Origin: Xanthomonas sontii
Lineage (GTDB): Bacteria > Pseudomonadota > Gammaproteobacteria > Xanthomonadales > Xanthomonadaceae
Assembly (NCBI RefSeq): GCF_040529055.1
Contig: NZ_CP132342.1
Location: 955,001 to 1,019,000 of the forward strand
Length of the DNA: 64,000 bases
Direction: 5' to 3'
Position 1 is the stretch's first letter. Every line of letters starts with the position of its first letter. This document shows positions 28,597 through 38,025 of this stretch, one piece after another. The notes beneath the pieces were generated by a model. That model had not been told where the DNA came from. It did not search any database and saw nothing but the letters and a program-made list of their open reading frames with translations. Made by a program: the position numbers and the translations under genes.

Positions 28597-29706
28597 CTAC
28601 GCCGACGCGGCCGCCGCCAGCGCGCGTTCTTCGGCCTCGGCGGCGACCAGGCGCTGCAGCAGCAGCGCCAGCGTGACCACGTCCTGGTGGTTGTGCGCGG
28701 CGACGCGGCGCAGGTTGCGCGCGTTGCCGCCGCGCAGGTAGCCCAGCCACGCCGCCGGCGCTTCCGAGCCCGGCAGGTCGTCCTCGCGCACCACCCGCAG
28801 CAATTGCCGCTCGATGGTGGCGAGCTTGCAGTTCTCCCAGGTGCCGCGGTAGCGGCGGCGGGTGGGATGCAGCAGATCCACGTGGTCCAGCGCCGACAGC
28901 GGATCGGCGCAGCGCGCCAGCCGGTAGCGGGTCTTCAGCAACGGCGCGTCGTAGCAGCGGCCGTTGTAGCTGGACAGCACAGTGCCCGGCCGCAGCCAGG
29001 CGCGGAACGCTTCCAGCATCGCTTTCTCCGCGCCCATCGTGGCCATCAGCAACTGGCGGATGCGCAGGCCCGGGCCGTCGGCCGGATGCACGCTCCAGTC
29101 GGCCGCGCCGATCATGAAGGCACGGGTGCCGGTGCCGCCGGCCAGGCCGGTGGTTTCGGTGTCGAAGAACAGCAGGTCGGTGGGGTCCACCGCGTCCTCG
29201 CGGCGGGCGAAGGCCAGCGACAGCGCGCCGGCGGGGATCGGCTGCGGCAGGAACGCCTCGATCAGGTGCAGCCCGGGTGCGATCTCCACCCCGGGCAGGT
29301 GCCGGTCCGGCGCCGCGGCCGGTTTGCGTGCGCATGCAGCCGCGCTGGGCGCGACCGCACGCTCGCGCAGGCCGAGCAGGCGCCGCAGCGCGGACACATC
29401 GGTGCCGCCGCGGTCGAACGGGGCGATGGCGATGGGCGGCGCTACCGCGGTATCGGCGCCGCCGCTGCGCGGGGGAGCGGGTGGCGTGCGTGGGGCCGGC
29501 GTTGCAGTTGCCTGCGATACGATCTCGCGCGGCTGCGGCGCTGCCTGCCGCGGCGCTTGCGTGGACGTCGCCGCGGCAGTGCCTGCACGTGACGCGGGAG
29601 CCGCATCGGCCGTGGTGCGGCTGCCGGAGGACGCCGGCGCGCGCTCGGCGCTGGCGTCGCCGGCCTGCCGGCGCAGCGCGCGCAGGCGCTCCAGGCTGAT
29701 GCTCAT
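28597..29706 (-). CDS. RNase H-like exonuclease, MrfB/YprB type
   Basis: The 369-residue protein has a 130-residue Ala/Pro-rich N-terminal region and then a DEDD exonuclease domain (RNase_H_2, PF13482): Asp182 and Glu184 in FFDTETTG, an Asp in SSYNGRCYDAPLL, and an Asp in HNHQDVVTLALLL. Bacillus MrfB (YprB) is a metal-dependent exonuclease acting with helicase MrfA in repair of mitomycin adducts. Here its ATG overlaps the helicase stop by 4 bp (ATGA), so the pair is translationally coupled. It lacks the TPR tail of Bacillus YprB. Confidence 0.88.
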   Translation of the reverse strand: MSISLERLRALRRQAGDASAERAPASSGSRTTADAAPASRAGTAAATSTQAPRQAAPQPREIVSQATATPAPRTPPAPPRSGGADTAVAPPIAIAPFDRGGTDVSALRRLLGLRERAVAPSAAACARKPAAAPDRHLPGVEIAPGLHLIEAFLPQPIPAGALSLAFARREDAVDPTDLLFFDTETTGLAGGTGTRAFMIGAADWSVHPADGPGLRIRQLLMATMGAEKAMLEAFRAWLRPGTVLSSYNGRCYDAPLLKTRYRLARCADPLSALDHVDLLHPTRRRYRGTWENCKLATIERQLLRVVREDDLPGSEAPAAWLGYLRGGNARNLRRVAAHNHQDVVTLALLLQRLVAAEAEERALAAAASA

Positions 29707-32216
29707 GCGCTCCACTCCGGCAGCGCATCGGCATCGGCATCGATGGCGATCGTGGTTGCGCCGTGCGCGTCCAGCGCCGTGTCGTCCTCGCCGTCGAGCA
29801 ACAAGCGCAGCACGCGCAACGCCAGCGCCCGCGGCGTGGTCGCGCTTTCTTCCTGCGCGGCCAGTACCGGGCCGACGCAGGCCGGGCAGCCGGCCACGCA
29901 GTCGCAGCCCTGCACCAGTTCGCGCGCACGCTGCACCAGTTCGGCCTGGCGACGCCACAACGGCTCGCTGAGGCCGACGCCGCCGGGGAAGTTGTCGTAC
30001 AGGTACACGGTGGGCACGAACTGCTGCAGTTCGACGCTGGCCGGCTCGCCGCTGTCGCCACCGCGCAACTGGCCGCGGCCCTTGGCGTCGGCCACCGCGA
30101 ACCAGGCGCCGTCGCCGTCGCCCACCGCCTGCTGCAGATCGCGTGCGTCGGCCATCACCGCCACCGTGGCCACCACGTGCAGCGCGTAGGCCGCGCCCAG
30201 GAAACCGTCCAGCGCGTCCTGCTTGCTGCCGAACGCCTTGAGCAGGGTCGCCTGCGGCAACTGCCACCACACCGCGGTGGTGTGCAGTTCCTGGTCGGGC
30301 AGGTTGACCGGGCCGTAGCCGATGTTCTCGTGGGTGTAGTAGCGGATCTTCTTGTAGCCGGCCACGCGCCGCACCACGTGCACCTCGCCGTGGTGCGCGT
30401 CGCCGCGCCCGGCCGCGCCGCCGTCGAAGCGGTCCAGCACCTTGAGCTTGGTGAAGTCGATGCTGTCGGTGTAGTAGTCCACGTGGGTGCGGGTGACGTA
30501 GGCCTTGCGGCCTTCCCAGTCCAGCTTTTCCACCTGGTAGGGCGTGCTCTGCACCATGTGGATGGCGCCTTCGTACAGGGTCAGCGCGGCGGCGGAATAG
30601 TCGACCTCGGCGATGATCTGCTGCTTGCCGTCGGTCTTGTCCACCACCACGAAGTTGCCGTCGGCCACCGAGCGCAGACTCACCGCGTTGGCCGGGTAGC
30701 TGTCGGCGATCCACTCCCAGCGGTCGCCTTCCTGGTGCACCACCTCGCTCTCGGCCAGCGCCTCCAGGAACACCGCGGGGTCCACCGGGCCGAACGCCTC
30801 GCCGGCGACGAAGGTCAGCTCGAACGCGGCGCAGCGGATGTGGTCGAACAGGATCAGCGGCTGGTCCGGGGCGATACGGGCGTGTTCCGGCGAGGCATCG
30901 GCGAAGAAGTCCGGGTGCCGCACCACGTACTGGTCCAGCGGCTGCGAACTGGCCACCAGCACGCCCAGCGCCGGCTGCTGGCGACGTCCGGCGCGGCCGA
31001 AGCGCTGCCAGGTGGCGGCGACGCTGCCGGGGTAGCCGTTGAGCACCACCACGTCCAGCGCGCCGATGTCCACGCCCAGTTCCAGCGCCGAGGTGGAGAC
31101 GATGCCGTCGATGCTGCCGGCGCGCATCGCCCGCTCGGCCTCGCGGCGCTCGCTGGGCAGGTAGCCGCCGCGGTAGGCGCGGATGCGCGGCGGCTTGCGC
31201 GGGTCGTGGTCGAAGATGTCCTTCAGGTACTTGGTCAGCACCTCCACCATCAACCGCGTCTGCGCGAACACCAGGGTCTTGAGCCCGGACTTGATGGCGA
31301 TGCGCGCGATGCGGTTGCTCTGCGAGCGCGCCGAGGCGCGCAGGCCCAGGTCGGCGTTGACCACCGGCGGATTCCACAGCAGCACGTGCTTGTCGCCGCT
31401 GGGCGCGCCGGAGTCGGTGATCGCGTGCACGCGCTGCTCGATCAGCGCCTCGGCGTGCGCGCGCGGGTTGCCGATGGTCGCCGAGCACAGGATGAACTGC
31501 GGCGTGACGCCATAGAACGCGCAGATGCGCTTGAGCCGCCGCAGCACGTTGGCGACGTGGCTGCCGAACACGCCGCGGTAGGTGTGGATCTCGTCGATCA
31601 CCACGTAGCGCAGGTTCTCGAAGAACTGCGCCCACTTGGTGTGATGCGGCAGGATCGCCTGGTGCAGCATGTCCGGGTTGCTGACCACGATGTCGCCGTG
31701 CAGGCGGATCGCCTGGCGCGCATCGCCGGGGGTGTCGCCGTCGAAGGTGAAGGCCTTCACCCCAAGGTCGCCGGCACGGTTGAGGTCCAGCAGCTCGGCC
31801 ACCTGGTCCTGCGCCAGCGCCTTGGTCGGGAACAGGTACAGCGCCTTGGCCTGCACGGTCATCGCCGCGGCCACCACCGGCAGCGTGTAGCACAGCGACT
31901 TGCCCGAGGCGGTGGGGGTGACGATGGCCACGTGCTCGCCGCGCTGCGCCGCGTCCCAGGCCTCGGCCTGGTGGCTGTACAGCTGCGCGATGCCGCGTTC
32001 GCGCAATGCGGCGGCCAGCGCCGGCGGCACGTCGTCCGGGATCGGCGCGTAGCGGCCGGCCTGGCCGGGGATGGTGAAGCTGCCGGTGATGCGGTCGTGG
32101 TAGCGGCGCTCCAGCCGCGCGCTGAGCAGCGCGCCATCGCGCGAGGGCATCCCGTCGGTGGTGGACAGGGCGCGCTCGGCGTCCTCGGTGCGCGGGGCTA
32201 GGGCGTGGGCGGGCAT
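29703..32216 (-). CDS. DEAD/DEAH-box helicase with DUF1998, MrfA/YprA (Hrq1) type
   Basis: The 837-residue protein is an SF2 helicase: Q-region LYSHQAEAW, Walker A TPTASGKS (Lys106), Walker B VIDEIH, SAT motif (LCSATIGNP) and motif VI QRFGRAGRR. The C-terminal MZB/DUF1998 region has four cysteines in CDCVAGCPACVG. This is the arrangement of Bacillus MrfA and yeast Hrq1, 3'-5' helicases that unwind damaged DNA. The ATG at 32216 is preferred to an upstream TTG. It precedes and overlaps the exonuclease gene. A role in adduct or crosslink repair is inferred from family and pairing. Confidence 0.92.
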   Translation of the reverse strand: MPAHALAPRTEDAERALSTTDGMPSRDGALLSARLERRYHDRITGSFTIPGQAGRYAPIPDDVPPALAAALRERGIAQLYSHQAEAWDAAQRGEHVAIVTPTASGKSLCYTLPVVAAAMTVQAKALYLFPTKALAQDQVAELLDLNRAGDLGVKAFTFDGDTPGDARQAIRLHGDIVVSNPDMLHQAILPHHTKWAQFFENLRYVVIDEIHTYRGVFGSHVANVLRRLKRICAFYGVTPQFILCSATIGNPRAHAEALIEQRVHAITDSGAPSGDKHVLLWNPPVVNADLGLRASARSQSNRIARIAIKSGLKTLVFAQTRLMVEVLTKYLKDIFDHDPRKPPRIRAYRGGYLPSERREAERAMRAGSIDGIVSTSALELGVDIGALDVVVLNGYPGSVAATWQRFGRAGRRQQPALGVLVASSQPLDQYVVRHPDFFADASPEHARIAPDQPLILFDHIRCAAFELTFVAGEAFGPVDPAVFLEALAESEVVHQEGDRWEWIADSYPANAVSLRSVADGNFVVVDKTDGKQQIIAEVDYSAAALTLYEGAIHMVQSTPYQVEKLDWEGRKAYVTRTHVDYYTDSIDFTKLKVLDRFDGGAAGRGDAHHGEVHVVRRVAGYKKIRYYTHENIGYGPVNLPDQELHTTAVWWQLPQATLLKAFGSKQDALDGFLGAAYALHVVATVAVMADARDLQQAVGDGDGAWFAVADAKGRGQLRGGDSGEPASVELQQFVPTVYLYDNFPGGVGLSEPLWRRQAELVQRARELVQGCDCVAGCPACVGPVLAAQEESATTPRALALRVLRLLLDGEDDTALDAHGATTIAIDADADALPEWSA

Positions 32217-32555
32217 CGGCACGGCTCTCAAAGCGGAACAGGGAAGCGAAATCGCGTCTCAGGGTATGAGACGGGCGCCGTCGAGGCGAGACGGGCAGGC
32301 TGAGCGGATTCAGGCTGGGCGATTGCATGCGGCACGCATCGCTGTTCGCACTGCATGCGGCAGCCTATTGGCGATGCGTGCCGGCCCTGCGCGTCTGTAC
32401 CGACACAGAGGCCGTCTGCGCCGATGACACGCCCTCGGCAGCGCGTACTACGCAGATCAGGCTTGTGCCGATGGCCGTGTTCCGCGCGTGGCGCGAGGCT
32501 TTCGCTACCCGTCGTGCAATGACGGACCCCGTTCACACACTCAGGAGCGAATGCC
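32217..32555. other. Divergent promoter region upstream of the helicase operon
   Basis: 339 bp, slightly lower in GC than its surroundings. I see no gene and no LexA-type palindrome. Confidence 0.5.
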
Positions 32556-33029
32556 ATGGTCACCGCCGAATTTCTGCAGGATAACGGCTTCAGCAACAAG
32601 GCGTCGGTCGACGCCAACGTCTACATCAAGGATGTCACCAAGGCCCTGCCGTCTTCCGGCAACCTGCATGCGCATCTGAAGGTGACATTTGCCGATGCGC
32701 AGCGGGTGGCGTTCGAGATCCACGGCACTATCCGCGTCGACGCAGACGCGCAGGCATTGGGCAAACGTAGTGGCGACGACAGCACCATCGGTCGCGCTCT
32801 GTGGGTGTACGCGGATGGCACGTTCCGCACGTCGGTCGAAGCCGCCTTTTGGCAGGAGCAGGGCGGCGTCACCCCGTCCCAGCTCAAGACCTATGCGCGT
32901 AAGCTGAAGGATCAAGTGCGGCAATGGGAGCAGGCACTGGAGCGCGAAGGTGCCGATAGCCATCCTTCGCCGGCAGGAAACAAGCGCGCACTCGACGATC
33001 TGGACACGCGCTATCCGCTCGGTAAGTAA
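32556..33029 (+). CDS. Conserved-looking hypothetical protein
   Basis: I do not recognise this 157-residue protein. It has no signal peptide or membrane helix and is soluble, mixed alpha/beta, with an amphipathic C-terminal helix (LKDQVRQWEQALEREGA) and a polar tail. The ATG has a good RBS (CAGGAGCG) and codon use is less GC-extreme than its neighbours, which may hint at later acquisition. Its divergent neighbour is the helicase operon. Function unknown. Confidence 0.7.
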   Translation: MVTAEFLQDNGFSNKASVDANVYIKDVTKALPSSGNLHAHLKVTFADAQRVAFEIHGTIRVDADAQALGKRSGDDSTIGRALWVYADGTFRTSVEAAFWQEQGGVTPSQLKTYARKLKDQVRQWEQALEREGADSHPSPAGNKRALDDLDTRYPLGK

Positions 33030-33132
33030 TCGCCAGCGCGGTCTTGGCAGGATGCTGCGCGTGGCGAAGCAGGGATCAGCCGCTACGCGCGTATCCTGTG
33101 CGTCCCCCAGCACCAAGGCACCGCTTCCCGGA

Positions 33133-33810
33133 GTGCCGAAGATCGCCTTGTCCGCATCGACTTCCTCGCCAGCCCCGCACTACCGCACCGCCGCCGCGCG
33201 CCGCGCCGATCTGCTCGTGCATGCCGCCGGCCTGCTGCTGGCCGTGGTCGGCGGCGCGCTGCTGGTCTGGCGCGCCCATGCCAACGACGCGCTGATCGTG
33301 GCCACCAGCATCTACGCGCTGGGGCTGCTGACCATGTTCGCCTGCTCGGCGGCGTACAACTTCACCCCGCCGCAGCGCCAGCCGGTGCTGCGCAAGCTCG
33401 ACCACGCCGGCATCTTCGTGATGATCGCCGGCTCCTACACGCCGTTCTTCGTGCTGGCGCTGTCCGGCGCCTGGGTCTGGTCGATGACCCTGGCGGTGTG
33501 GGGCGTGGCGCTGTTCGGGGTGTTCGCCAAGCTGTTCCTGCCGGGCATCGCCAAGGGCTTCTGGGTGGCGATCTACCTGCTGCTGGGCTGGGCGGGCATG
33601 GCGGCGGTCAAGCCGATCGTGGCCGGGCTGGACACGCCGGTGCTGTGGCTGATCGCCGCCGGCGGGGCGATCTACACGGTGGGCGTGGCGTTCTACGTGC
33701 GCAAGTCGATGCTCTACAACCGCGCGATCTGGCATGCGCACGTGCTGGGCGGCGCACTGGCGCACTGGTGCGCGATCTGGCTGTGCCTGCGCCCGCTGTC
33801 GGCGACGTGA
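33133..33810 (+). CDS. Hemolysin III / YqfA family membrane protein
   Basis: The 225-residue protein has seven predicted TM helices and the HlyIII/PAQR signature: DLLVHAAG near the start, an Asp-His in LDHAGIF, and WHAHVLGGALAHW near the end, whose His residues bind a metal in PAQR relatives. It is an inner-membrane protein; despite the name, a hemolytic role is unproven. The start is uncertain: GTG at 33133 gives a normal N-terminus, while an ATG at 33052 would add 27 residues without clear merit. Confidence 0.85.
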   Translation: MPKIALSASTSSPAPHYRTAAARRADLLVHAAGLLLAVVGGALLVWRAHANDALIVATSIYALGLLTMFACSAAYNFTPPQRQPVLRKLDHAGIFVMIAGSYTPFFVLALSGAWVWSMTLAVWGVALFGVFAKLFLPGIAKGFWVAIYLLLGWAGMAAVKPIVAGLDTPVLWLIAAGGAIYTVGVAFYVRKSMLYNRAIWHAHVLGGALAHWCAIWLCLRPLSAT

Positions 33811-33865
33811 ACGGTGGCGCCGATGCGCTAGAGATGGCCGTGCCGCGTCCGTAAGCTCGGGCGTC

Positions 33866-34390
33866 ATGGACAGCATGCACACAGCGGATCCGACCGGCCG
33901 GCGCCTGCGCACGATGCTGGCAATCGCCTTGCTGGCGACGTGCGCGAATGTGCAGGCACAACAGGCCGCGCCCGCCGCACCGGCCGCTGCGCCGCCGCCG
34001 CCCTCGGCCGCACCGCCGTCCACATCCGACGCCGCTGCGCAGCCCGACATCCAGACCCTGGGCGAAGTGCGCGCGCTGCCGCCGGACGAGGGCGAGCCGC
34101 TGGACCTGTATCGCTTCAAGAATCCGGTGTCGCCCCCGCCCAACCGCTTCGACAAGGACTGGCGTCCGCCGCCCTCGGTGGAGCAGGTCAGCCAGAGCGG
34201 CGGCTACATCGCGCTCGGTGTCTACTACCTGGCCGGCAAGGCGGCCAAGGGCCTGCACGCGCTGACCGGCGGCCCCGACCAGGTCCAGGCTGCCGTCGCG
34301 CGGCCACCTCCACAGCTGAGCGAGGCCGAACTGCAACGCGCCATGAAGGTGTGCGCGGAACAGGGCGGGGGCTGCGCAGCGGGGCCGTGA
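33866..34390 (+). CDS. Exported Ala/Pro-rich hypothetical protein
   Basis: The 174-residue protein has a signal peptide (TMLAIALLATCANVQA) and a mature Pro/Ala-rich stretch, then a conserved-looking centre (LYRFKNPVSPPPNRFDKDW and GGYIALGVYYLAGKAAKG) and two C-terminal cysteines (KVCAEQGGGC). Periplasmic localisation is inferred. No known domain is recognised; the compact centre suggests a Xanthomonadaceae-specific family. No useful context. Confidence 0.7.
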   Translation: MDSMHTADPTGRRLRTMLAIALLATCANVQAQQAAPAAPAAAPPPPSAAPPSTSDAAAQPDIQTLGEVRALPPDEGEPLDLYRFKNPVSPPPNRFDKDWRPPPSVEQVSQSGGYIALGVYYLAGKAAKGLHALTGGPDQVQAAVARPPPQLSEAELQRAMKVCAEQGGGCAAGP

Positions 34391-34427
34391 GCGCGCCGCC
34401 GCATAAGCGTCGCCCACCTCGGCGACC

Positions 34428-35336
34428 TCAGCCGCAGGCCCAGTCCAATCGCAGGTGCTGGATGTCCAGTTGCGCGATGCCGCCGCCGAAGTTGTAGCCG
34501 CCGAAGGCCTCGTCGAACTCGATGTAGTACGGGCTGAAGTCCGGGATGCCCTGTATCGGGCGCATGGTGCCGCCGAGGTGGTTGATGGCGTGGCCGGCGG
34601 CCCAGTCGTGCTCGCGGTAGTGCTCGCGGCTGACCACGCCGTCCTGCCAGTAGTAGAACGGCTGATAGCCGCCGGGATCGGGCGCGTCGCCGAACGTCTC
34701 GCGCGGCGGTACGCCGGCATTGGGATCGTGCTCGCGCCGGCGCAGCCGCAGCGGACGATGCAGGGCGAAACGGTCCGACGCCTGCGGCAGCGGCACGCTG
34801 CGCGCGTCCCACGCTTCGCATACTGTCGCGCTTCCGACCTGCAGCCATTCCGGCGGCGGCGTCTGCTGCAGCAACGGGCTGTCCACCAGCGGCGGCGGTC
34901 GGCATGGCGCGCCATCCACCTCTTCCTGCCGCAGCAGGATCAGCGCATAGGCGCAGTCCAGCAGGTCCTGCATGCGCCGCAGCCGCGGGTGGGCCTGCAG
35001 CGCGCGTTCGCGGAACGGTTGCAGCGCCGGGTCGGCCAGCGCCTGCGCGGGCGTGGCGATCGCGGCGTGCATCCCGTCCACTGTTCCGGCCGGGCCGCCG
35101 TCGTTATGGTCCGGCGCGGTGGCGAAGAACGACACCGCGACGATGTCCGGGCCGTGCACGCGGTAGTCCGGTGGCAGCCGCAGGGTGAAGCCGTGCTGCA
35201 TCGGATAGCCACTCCACGGATCCAGCGGCCATTGCGCCGCGGCGATGCCCGGCGGCAGGCCGAAGCACCAGCCGTCGCTGTCGGGAGCGGGCGCGCCGTC
35301 GTGCCAATCTCCGGGTTCGATGTCGTAGGCGTGCAC
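34428..35336 (-). CDS. Hypothetical protein, possibly YwqG/DUF1963-like
   Basis: The 302-residue protein begins at a GTG (VHAYDIEPGDWHDG) 54 bp after the LprI-like gene; no ATG fits. It is rich in Pro, Trp, Tyr and Asp, has no signal peptide, and ends with a repeat-like GGYNFGGGIAQLDIQHLRLD. The overall look, with a domain that ends in a Gly-rich strand, weakly recalls YwqG/DUF1963 proteins, some of which sit in toxin-immunity loci. I would not assign a function. Probably co-transcribed with the LprI-like gene. Confidence 0.55.
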   Translation of the reverse strand: MHAYDIEPGDWHDGAPAPDSDGWCFGLPPGIAAAQWPLDPWSGYPMQHGFTLRLPPDYRVHGPDIVAVSFFATAPDHNDGGPAGTVDGMHAAIATPAQALADPALQPFRERALQAHPRLRRMQDLLDCAYALILLRQEEVDGAPCRPPPLVDSPLLQQTPPPEWLQVGSATVCEAWDARSVPLPQASDRFALHRPLRLRRREHDPNAGVPPRETFGDAPDPGGYQPFYYWQDGVVSREHYREHDWAAGHAINHLGGTMRPIQGIPDFSPYYIEFDEAFGGYNFGGGIAQLDIQHLRLDWACG

Positions 35337-35389
35337 GGGCGTCTTCGACGGATCGCAGGGTGTGGTGGAGGGTTGACGCGACCGCGCCC

Positions 35390-35947
35390 TCAACGCCCGC
35401 CGCGCGTATAGCCTTCCAGTTCGTCGGCGCGGGAGCTGATCCGGCGCAGGGTGGCTTCGGCGCTTTGCAGGCCCGCCTCCTGGCCGCGTGCGCCGAACGC
35501 ACGGTCGAGCTGTGCGGCCTGGTCGTTGGACTGCTGCCAGGTGTACTGCGCGTCCATCAGGCGGGACCGGTCGGTACCGCTGATGCGGTAGCGCAGCTTG
35601 TCGTAGGCGCGGTCCAGGCGCTCCTGCTGCACGCGCTGTTCGCGCTGGATGCAGCGCCGGCTCTCGTCCAGGCCCTGGGCCTGCTTGCGGCAGTCGTGGT
35701 AGGTGGCGGACAGGCCATCGCTCGGTGCAGCGGCGTCGGCGCCGGCCGGCGGCATCTGCTGCAGTTGCTGCTGCATCTGCTGGATCTGTTGGGCCTGCTG
35801 CTGCAGCAGGCGCTGCTGTTGCTGCAGTTGCGCATCGCGCGGGTCGGTCTGCTGCGCGGCGGCACTGCCGCACACGCCGGCGACCATCGCGGCGATCAGC
35901 CAGGCGCGCAGCCGGCGCTGGCGCTGGGTTCCCTGGTGCTGGTGCAT
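35390..35947 (-). CDS. LprI/DUF1311-like exported protein with Gln-rich coiled coil
   Basis: The 185-residue protein has a signal peptide (LIAAMVAGVCGSAAA) and then a long Gln-rich coiled coil (LQQQQRLLQQQAQQIQQMQQ..). The C-terminal half resembles the lysozyme-inhibitor LprI N-terminal family: DCRKQ...CIQREQRVQQERLDRAYDKL...LMDAQYTWQQ. The last conserved Cys after the YTW segment is missing, so a classical disulfide pattern is not complete. RBS AAGGAGAAGG is strong. Periplasmic envelope protein; inhibitory activity unproven. Confidence 0.75.
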   Translation of the reverse strand: MHQHQGTQRQRRLRAWLIAAMVAGVCGSAAAQQTDPRDAQLQQQQRLLQQQAQQIQQMQQQLQQMPPAGADAAAPSDGLSATYHDCRKQAQGLDESRRCIQREQRVQQERLDRAYDKLRYRISGTDRSRLMDAQYTWQQSNDQAAQLDRAFGARGQEAGLQSAEATLRRISSRADELEGYTRGGR

Positions 35948-36044
35948 CGTCCTTCTCCTTCGATCGGCAGCCGATCCTGCCGCGCGCCGCATCGCCGGTG
36001 CGCGGTCGAGGTGGGGCCAAGCATACGGGAAGGCGGTGATGGCT

Positions 36045-37868
36045 TCATGGCACGGCGATGCGGGCGCTCAGCGGGGAGACACCGCGCTCGTCGAAGGCTT
36101 CGACGGCGAACACGTAGTCCTGGTCGCGGTTCAGCGCCCGGATCTCCAGGTCGGTGCCGCGGTCGGCGAACACCTGGTAGGTGAGGTTGAGGCGGTCGGC
36201 ACGCAGGCCCCAGCGCACGTTGTAGCCGACCGCGCCGGGCACCGCCTGCCAGTGCACGCGGGCATTGCGGCGGTCGGCATCGCGCTGCGCGACAACGCCG
36301 GTCGGCGCCGGCGGCGGGGCGCCGTCGGCGTTGCCGAACACGCGCAGGTCGCTGATCGCCAGGTGGGCGGCGCCGACGTGGCCGTGCACGTAGCGGATGT
36401 AGCGGGTGCGCACCGGCGCGGGCAATTGCAGGTAGGCGTTGGGCCGGTCGCGGCGGTCGGCGCCGTCGCCGACCTCGGCCAGCGGCAGCCAGTGGCGGCC
36501 GTCGCGCGAGTGCTGCAGCCGGAACGCGGTGTAGATGTCCGGCGCATCGCCGTAGCGGCCGGCACGGTAGTCGGCGAAGTTGACCTGCACCGCGCGCACG
36601 CTGCGTTCCCCGCCCAGGTCCACGGTGAGGGTCTCGCCGGGCGTGTTGCGTGCGGCCACCCAGTAGCTGCGCGGGTCCTCGTCGGTGGCGCGGTCGGCGG
36701 CGAAGCCGTCCAGGGTGGACGAGGCGGTGGCCGGCTTGCGGTAGGACAGCAGCATCCAGCCGGTGAACAGCGCCTCCGGGTCGGCCACCGGGCCGTCCGG
36801 CATCCAGTGCGGGAAATCGCCGAAGCGGGTGGACACGCGCATCTGCCCGTCGGCGGCGAACGCGGCGGGGAACAGCACGATGCGCCGTTCGAAGGTCCAG
36901 TTGGCGCCGATCCAGGCGGTGCCGCTGTTCCACCAGTTGCCGTGCGCGTCCTGGAAGGTGGAGCCGTGGCCGGCGCCCTGCATGAAACCGCCGGGCTTGT
37001 ACGCCACCGGGTTGTACGCCGCATAGACGAACGGGCCGAGCGGGTGCTCGCCGACGTACACGCCGTTGGCGTAGGCGTTGTACTCGCTGCCGGGCGCGCC
37101 GTACTGCAGGTAGTAGCGGCCGCCGGTCTTGGTCATCCAGGCGCCTTCCAGGTAGCTGCCGATCGGGCTGCCGTCGGGGAAGCGGGCACCGCGGTGGTCG
37201 GGGCCGAAGCGCTCCCAGCCGTGCTGCGCCGGGTCCAGCGCGAGCAAGGGCGTCGGCACGCCGCGGAAGGCGAACCCCTGCGCGTTGCGATCCATGGCGA
37301 TGCCATACAGCGGATAGCGGTCCGACGAGCCCCAGTACAGGTACCACTGGCCGTCGTCGTCGATGAACAGGTCCGGGTCCCAGGGGCCGGGCGGCACGTC
37401 GCTGAGCGGGCGGCCCTTCATCTCGGTGCCGATCGGCTGGGCGCGCGGCAGCTTGGGCAGCAGCCGGGTCAGGAAGTCGAGCTTGCCGCTGGCCGGGTCG
37501 CGGGTCTGCAGCAGCGGGCGCGGTTCGAAGGCCGACTGCATGATCACCAGGCGGTCGCCGTCGGCCACCACCGCCGGTGCGACGATGCTCTCGAACGGCC
37601 AGCGGCTGGGCGTGACGAACTGCCAGTCGAGCAGGTTGCTGGAGCGCCAGTAGCCGTCGGCCAGCGTCTGGAACAGATAGTAGGCGTCGCCGAAGCGCAC
37701 GAACACCGGGTCGGCGCCGGTGCGGTAGGAAATGCCTTCGTTGAGTTGCTCGAAGTTGTAGCGGTAATCCAGGTCGATCGGATTGGCGTAGCTGCGCTGG
37801 CCTGGCGCCTGCGCCGCGGCCAGCCCGGCGGACGCCAGCAGCGCCAGCGTTGCGAATGCTCTGAACAT
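36045..37868 (-). CDS. Secreted GH43 glycosidase with F5/8C and Fn3 domains
   Basis: The 607-residue protein has a signal peptide (LALLASAGLAAA). Residues about 35-360 form a five-bladed GH43 propeller: catalytic-base Asp in TGADPVF, the pKa-modulating Asp in WDPDLFIDD, and a general-acid Glu in YLEGAWM. A discoidin-like F5/8 type C domain follows (about 375-510) and an Fn3 domain ends it (about 515-607). GH43 enzymes act on arabinose or xylose side chains of plant cell walls; the exact specificity cannot be read. RBS GGAAGGC. Confidence 0.9.
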   Translation of the reverse strand: MFRAFATLALLASAGLAAAQAPGQRSYANPIDLDYRYNFEQLNEGISYRTGADPVFVRFGDAYYLFQTLADGYWRSSNLLDWQFVTPSRWPFESIVAPAVVADGDRLVIMQSAFEPRPLLQTRDPASGKLDFLTRLLPKLPRAQPIGTEMKGRPLSDVPPGPWDPDLFIDDDGQWYLYWGSSDRYPLYGIAMDRNAQGFAFRGVPTPLLALDPAQHGWERFGPDHRGARFPDGSPIGSYLEGAWMTKTGGRYYLQYGAPGSEYNAYANGVYVGEHPLGPFVYAAYNPVAYKPGGFMQGAGHGSTFQDAHGNWWNSGTAWIGANWTFERRIVLFPAAFAADGQMRVSTRFGDFPHWMPDGPVADPEALFTGWMLLSYRKPATASSTLDGFAADRATDEDPRSYWVAARNTPGETLTVDLGGERSVRAVQVNFADYRAGRYGDAPDIYTAFRLQHSRDGRHWLPLAEVGDGADRRDRPNAYLQLPAPVRTRYIRYVHGHVGAAHLAISDLRVFGNADGAPPPAPTGVVAQRDADRRNARVHWQAVPGAVGYNVRWGLRADRLNLTYQVFADRGTDLEIRALNRDQDYVFAVEAFDERGVSPLSARIAVP

Positions 37869-38025
37869 GGCGATGGCCTTCCCCCGTGGCGGCGCCGGCT
37901 ACCGTAGCAAACGCAGCGGCAGGGCGCGATGCGGCAGGCCATGCCGCCGCGGTTACCATGGCGCCCGCCCGTTCCCCGCTGCCGTGCTGCGGCCGCGGCG
38001 CCTTCCCTCGCCGACCGCCGACTCC

